Below are positions 6,309 through 7,927 of a stretch of DNA of 7,927 nucleotides, piece by piece. The stretch is from NCBI GenBank assembly GCA_964459445.1, contig CAYWMP010000234.1, positions 1 through 7,927 of the forward strand, read 5' to 3'. A program made the position numbers and the translations under genes. Each line of letters opens with the position of its first letter. The first letter of the stretch is position 1. The notes under the pieces were generated by a model. It ran no database searches. It was not told where the DNA came from and was given only the letters and a program-made list of their open reading frames with translations. This DNA comes from CAYWMP01 sp964459445. Its GTDB lineage: Bacteria; Desulfobacterota; DSM-4660; Desulfatiglandales; HGW-15.

Positions 6309-6543
6309 GAAACGAACCACATTGACGATAGAGGACGAACTTTTCGTCCAGCTCAAAAAACGTGCAGCCAGCCAGGGCAAGTCTATGGCATCGTTGGTTA
6401 ACGATTTGCTCCGACAAGCTATTGCAAGACAATCCCGGAGCCAGCCGTTTAAGCTGAAATTGAAAGGATGGGAGGCGGAACTCCAACCTGGCGTCGATAT
6501 CCTGGATCGCGACAAGCTATTCGATCTCATGAATGGTCGGTGA
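6307..6543 (+). CDS. vapB: VapB-type ribbon-helix-helix antitoxin
   Basis: A 78-residue protein beginning MKRTTLTIEDELFVQLKKRA. The N-terminal strand RTTLTI is followed by two helices (about 9-22 and 27-40, with SMASLVNDLL), the classic ribbon-helix-helix DNA-binding fold that dimerises and binds the operon's promoter. The basic, then mixed C-terminal tail (about 45-78) should wrap the toxin and block its active site. An in-frame TTG at 6271 is not used as the start here: it is the -35 box of the promoter. The ATG at 6307 coincides with the predicted transcription start, so translation is probably leaderless. The stop is 3 nt before the toxin ATG, the usual tight coupling of such pairs. The subfamily name is by partner type; sequence alone does not fix it. 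Confidence 0.88.
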   Translation: MKRTTLTIEDELFVQLKKRAASQGKSMASLVNDLLRQAIARQSRSQPFKLKLKGWEAELQPGVDILDRDKLFDLMNGR

Positions 6544-6546
6544 TGA

Positions 6547-6978
6547 ATGCAGGCGATCGACACGAATATCCTCGTCTATGCGGAAATTAGTTCCAGTCCG
6601 CACCATCGTGTTGCACAGAAGGTTCTCGTTACATTGGCAGAGGGTGCTGTTCCTTGGGCAATCCCTTGGCCCTGCGTTTATGAATTCCTACGCGTTGTTA
6701 CCCATCCGAGAGTCTATCATCCTCCCATCCCGCTGATGGTAGTGTTGAAGGATTTGCGCAAAATTCTCGATTCGCCAATGCTCATCCTCCTCCACGAGAC
6801 ACGGAACCACTTGGGGATCATGATGTCAGTTATCGAAGAAGCCGGCATCTCGGGCAACCTTATCCATGACGCCCATATCGCAGCACTGTGTATCGAGCAC
6901 GGCATCAGCGAACTTATTACGGGCGACAGAGATTTTTCTCGTTTTCCTTCCCTATCAGTAATAAATCCTTTCAGTTAG
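6547..6978 (+). CDS. vapC: VapC-type PIN-domain ribonuclease toxin
   Basis: A 143-residue PIN-domain protein that should act as a magnesium-dependent endoribonuclease when freed from the antitoxin. In VapC families the targets are tRNA or 23S rRNA; the target here cannot be read. The four acidic metal-binding positions are all present: D5 in AIDTNILVY, E46 in YEFLRVVTHPRV, D108 in IHDAHIAALC, and D127 in TGDRDFSRF. The toxin therefore looks catalytically intact. Length is normal for the family. The ATG lies 3 nt after the antitoxin stop, with only a weak GGTGA nearby, so it probably depends on translation of the upstream gene. The pair points away from the glycolytic cluster and lies among gene remnants, which fits an acquired accessory module. 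Confidence 0.92.
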   Translation: MQAIDTNILVYAEISSSPHHRVAQKVLVTLAEGAVPWAIPWPCVYEFLRVVTHPRVYHPPIPLMVVLKDLRKILDSPMLILLHETRNHLGIMMSVIEEAGISGNLIHDAHIAALCIEHGISELITGDRDFSRFPSLSVINPFS

Positions 6979-7073
6979 GATCTTTCCGTAGAAGGAGACA
7001 AGTTCTATAAATCGAAATAATGAGCCCTTTGAAAAATGCTCGATTTTGCTCAAGGTCAAGGTCGATGAGGATT

Positions 7074-7096
7074 TTAACCCGCCTGAGGCGGGTTAA
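7074..7096. repeat. Perfect 10-bp hairpin, TTAACCCGCC / GGCGGGTTAA, loop TGA
   Basis: Inverted repeat 7074-7083 with 7087-7096 and a 3-nt loop, between the convergent vapC and cyclic-nucleotide-domain genes. Neither side carries a run of T's long enough for a standard intrinsic terminator, but its place between convergent genes fits a transcript-ending or transcript-protecting structure. Confidence 0.65.
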
Positions 7097-7149
7097 CCAC
7101 CCCGCGGAAACATCCAGCGGGACAGGCATCCATACTCGAGGTATCTTGA

Positions 7150-7177
7150 GTCCCGCACTTTTGTGAAAGTGCGGGAC
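7150..7177. repeat. Perfect 12-bp hairpin, GTCCCGCACTTT / AAAGTGCGGGAC, loop TGTG
   Basis: Inverted repeat 7150-7161 with 7166-7177 and a 4-nt loop, without a following T-run. GTCCCG or its complement recurs on both sides (GCGGGAC near 7118, GTCCCG at 7196), and a further stem CCGCCA/TGGCGG lies at 7231-7248. The 6979-7322 stretch thus looks like a composite intergenic repeat rather than coding DNA. Confidence 0.65.
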
Positions 7178-7322
7178 GAATCTGAAGCAGCTTGTCCCGT
7201 CGTAGCTCTTGCCGCGCCATAGCTTCTTGTCCGCCACAGCCTTGGCGGCGGTGGATTGCGACGGCGGGTTAGCGAAAATGGAAGATTGGGTAAAAGTGGG
7301 CGTTTTGCAAACGTCTCATCAC

Positions 7323-7808
7323 CTAGCCCACGATCAATACCTGATCATATTCTCTTTCTTGTTTCTTGAGCCTCTTGATGAGGACCCGGATGAGATTGAA
7401 GTAGACTACACTCGCTACCCTGTCGTTGTCCTTTAAGACCCAAGTAAAATCATCGGCCGGAATCCTTAGGACTTCTCCTGATTGGGTTGCGATGATGGAT
7501 GCAGAAGCCGGTGACTGGGTAATGAGGGAGTATTCACCAAACCAGTCGCCTTCCTTCAAGATATTCAAATCCACGTCTGCGATCCTTCGTTCCTTTCGCC
7601 CTTCGATCTTCTCAGGCAGGAAGACTTTGAGCTGCCCTTTCACCAAGATGTAGAACGCTGAGGCGGTCTGCCCTTCTTTTATGAGGATTTCATCTTCCTT
7701 AAAGGGCACACGTTTGCAAAAACCGGAAAAGAGCTCCAACTCTTCTTTTTGCAATCCATCAAATACCGCAACCTTTGAGAGTGCTTCGATATACCTTTTT
7801 TTGAACAT
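7323..7808 (-). CDS. Stand-alone cyclic-nucleotide-binding-domain protein lacking the phosphate-binding arginine
   Basis: A 161-residue protein with the cyclic-nucleotide-binding beta-roll found in CRP and protein kinase A. Recognisable parts are VAVFDGLQKEELELFSGFC (helical lead), ILIKEGQTASAFYILVKGQL (about 41-60), and the phosphate-binding cassette FGEYSLITQSPASASIIA (90-107). In ligand-binding members this cassette reads GE...L....PR(S/A)A. Here the position of the invariant Arg is A101, while E92 is kept, so canonical cAMP or cGMP binding is doubtful. A helical tail VVYFNLIRVLIKRLKKQ follows, but no helix-turn-helix, kinase or channel domain. An in-frame TTG at 7838 would add 10 residues; I chose the ATG at 7808 because AAAGGA lies 7 nt before it. 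Its first codons and ribosome site are duplicated at 6086-6140. The role is unknown: a sensor subunit or interaction module for another protein. Confidence 0.85.
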   Translation of the reverse strand: MFKKRYIEALSKVAVFDGLQKEELELFSGFCKRVPFKEDEILIKEGQTASAFYILVKGQLKVFLPEKIEGRKERRIADVDLNILKEGDWFGEYSLITQSPASASIIATQSGEVLRIPADDFTWVLKDNDRVASVVYFNLIRVLIKRLKKQEREYDQVLIVG

Positions 7809-7927
7809 AACACCATCCTTTCCGCCCCATGGGATCAAACCTTAAGCCCAGCCCGATTCCTTATCCTTGAAACTACCCTATCCTCTCGTGAAGCATCCGA
7901 ATCCGGGAACTCATTTCTTTGCACATG
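7809..7927. other. Upstream region of the cyclic-nucleotide-domain gene; no assignable feature
   Basis: On the minus strand a frame is open from the window edge to a TGA at 7835-7837 (30 residues, ending RIRNRAGLKV). It could be the end of an upstream gene, but it matches nothing I recognise and may be chance. I see no convincing promoter. Confidence 0.2.

Noticed and set aside
7150..7177. Intrinsic terminator for vapC or for the convergent gene
   Set aside because: The stem is excellent but no T-run follows on either strand, so I list it as a hairpin repeat only.
6971..7237. 88-codon minus-strand frame with GTG start (MADKKLWRGKSYDG...)
   Set aside because: It runs through both perfect hairpins, overlaps the vapC 3' end, has no ribosome site and matches no family; it is repeat-derived noise.
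7303..7721. 12-bp inverted pair TTTTGCAAACGT (7303-7314) and ACGTTTGCAAAA (7710-7721)
   Set aside because: One arm is inside a coding region, the core TTTGCAAA is itself palindromic, and a match of this length is expected by chance.
7809..7838. TTG at 7838 as start of the cyclic-nucleotide-domain gene
   Set aside because: It lacks a ribosome site, while the ATG at 7808 has AAAGGA at 7 nt, and that very segment is what is duplicated at 6086-6140.

Overview
The window looks like a chromosomal segment of an anaerobic, fermentative or sulfate-reducer-like Gram-negative bacterium. A Desulfobacterota-type lineage is my best guess, from the protein style, the moderate GC content and the many small intergenic hairpins. 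No rRNA or marker gene is present, so the taxonomic call is weak.

Positions 1-5628 (minus strand) hold a five-gene carbon-metabolism cluster, in transcription order: pyruvate kinase (pyk), class II fructose-bisphosphate aldolase (fba), L-lactate dehydrogenase (ldh), NAD-type glyceraldehyde-3-phosphate dehydrogenase (gap), and the first 293 codons of a GH13_18 alpha-glucosyl phosphorylase (sucrose/glucosylglycerate phosphorylase group) that runs off the left edge. Together they suggest a route from an alpha-glucoside, by phosphorolysis and lower glycolysis, to lactate. The LDH keeps the residues used for activation by fructose-1,6-bisphosphate, the substrate of the neighbouring aldolase. The pyruvate kinase carries the potassium-independent residue signature. 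The ldh-gap gap contains a striking array of 7-bp repeats in two opposed orientations.

Positions 5629-6306 separate this cluster from a divergent toxin-antitoxin pair and form a graveyard. They hold a broken C-terminus of a DUF4143-type ATPase gene, a 30-nt dyad, and a roughly 50-bp decayed copy of the start of the cyclic-nucleotide-binding-domain gene found intact at 7323-7808.

Positions 6271-6978 (plus strand) hold a VapBC-type module: a ribbon-helix-helix antitoxin and a PIN-domain toxin. Its promoter is near consensus and places the transcription start at the antitoxin ATG, so the mRNA is probably leaderless. Two copies of TTTATGCAT 21 bp apart flank the -10 box and are the likely autoregulatory operator.

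Positions 6979-7322 lie between convergent genes and contain a cluster of perfect hairpins. Positions 7323-7808 (minus strand) encode a 161-residue stand-alone cyclic-nucleotide-binding-fold protein that lacks the usual phosphate-binding arginine and has no DNA-binding domain. I saw no tRNA, rRNA, CRISPR array or intact insertion sequence.
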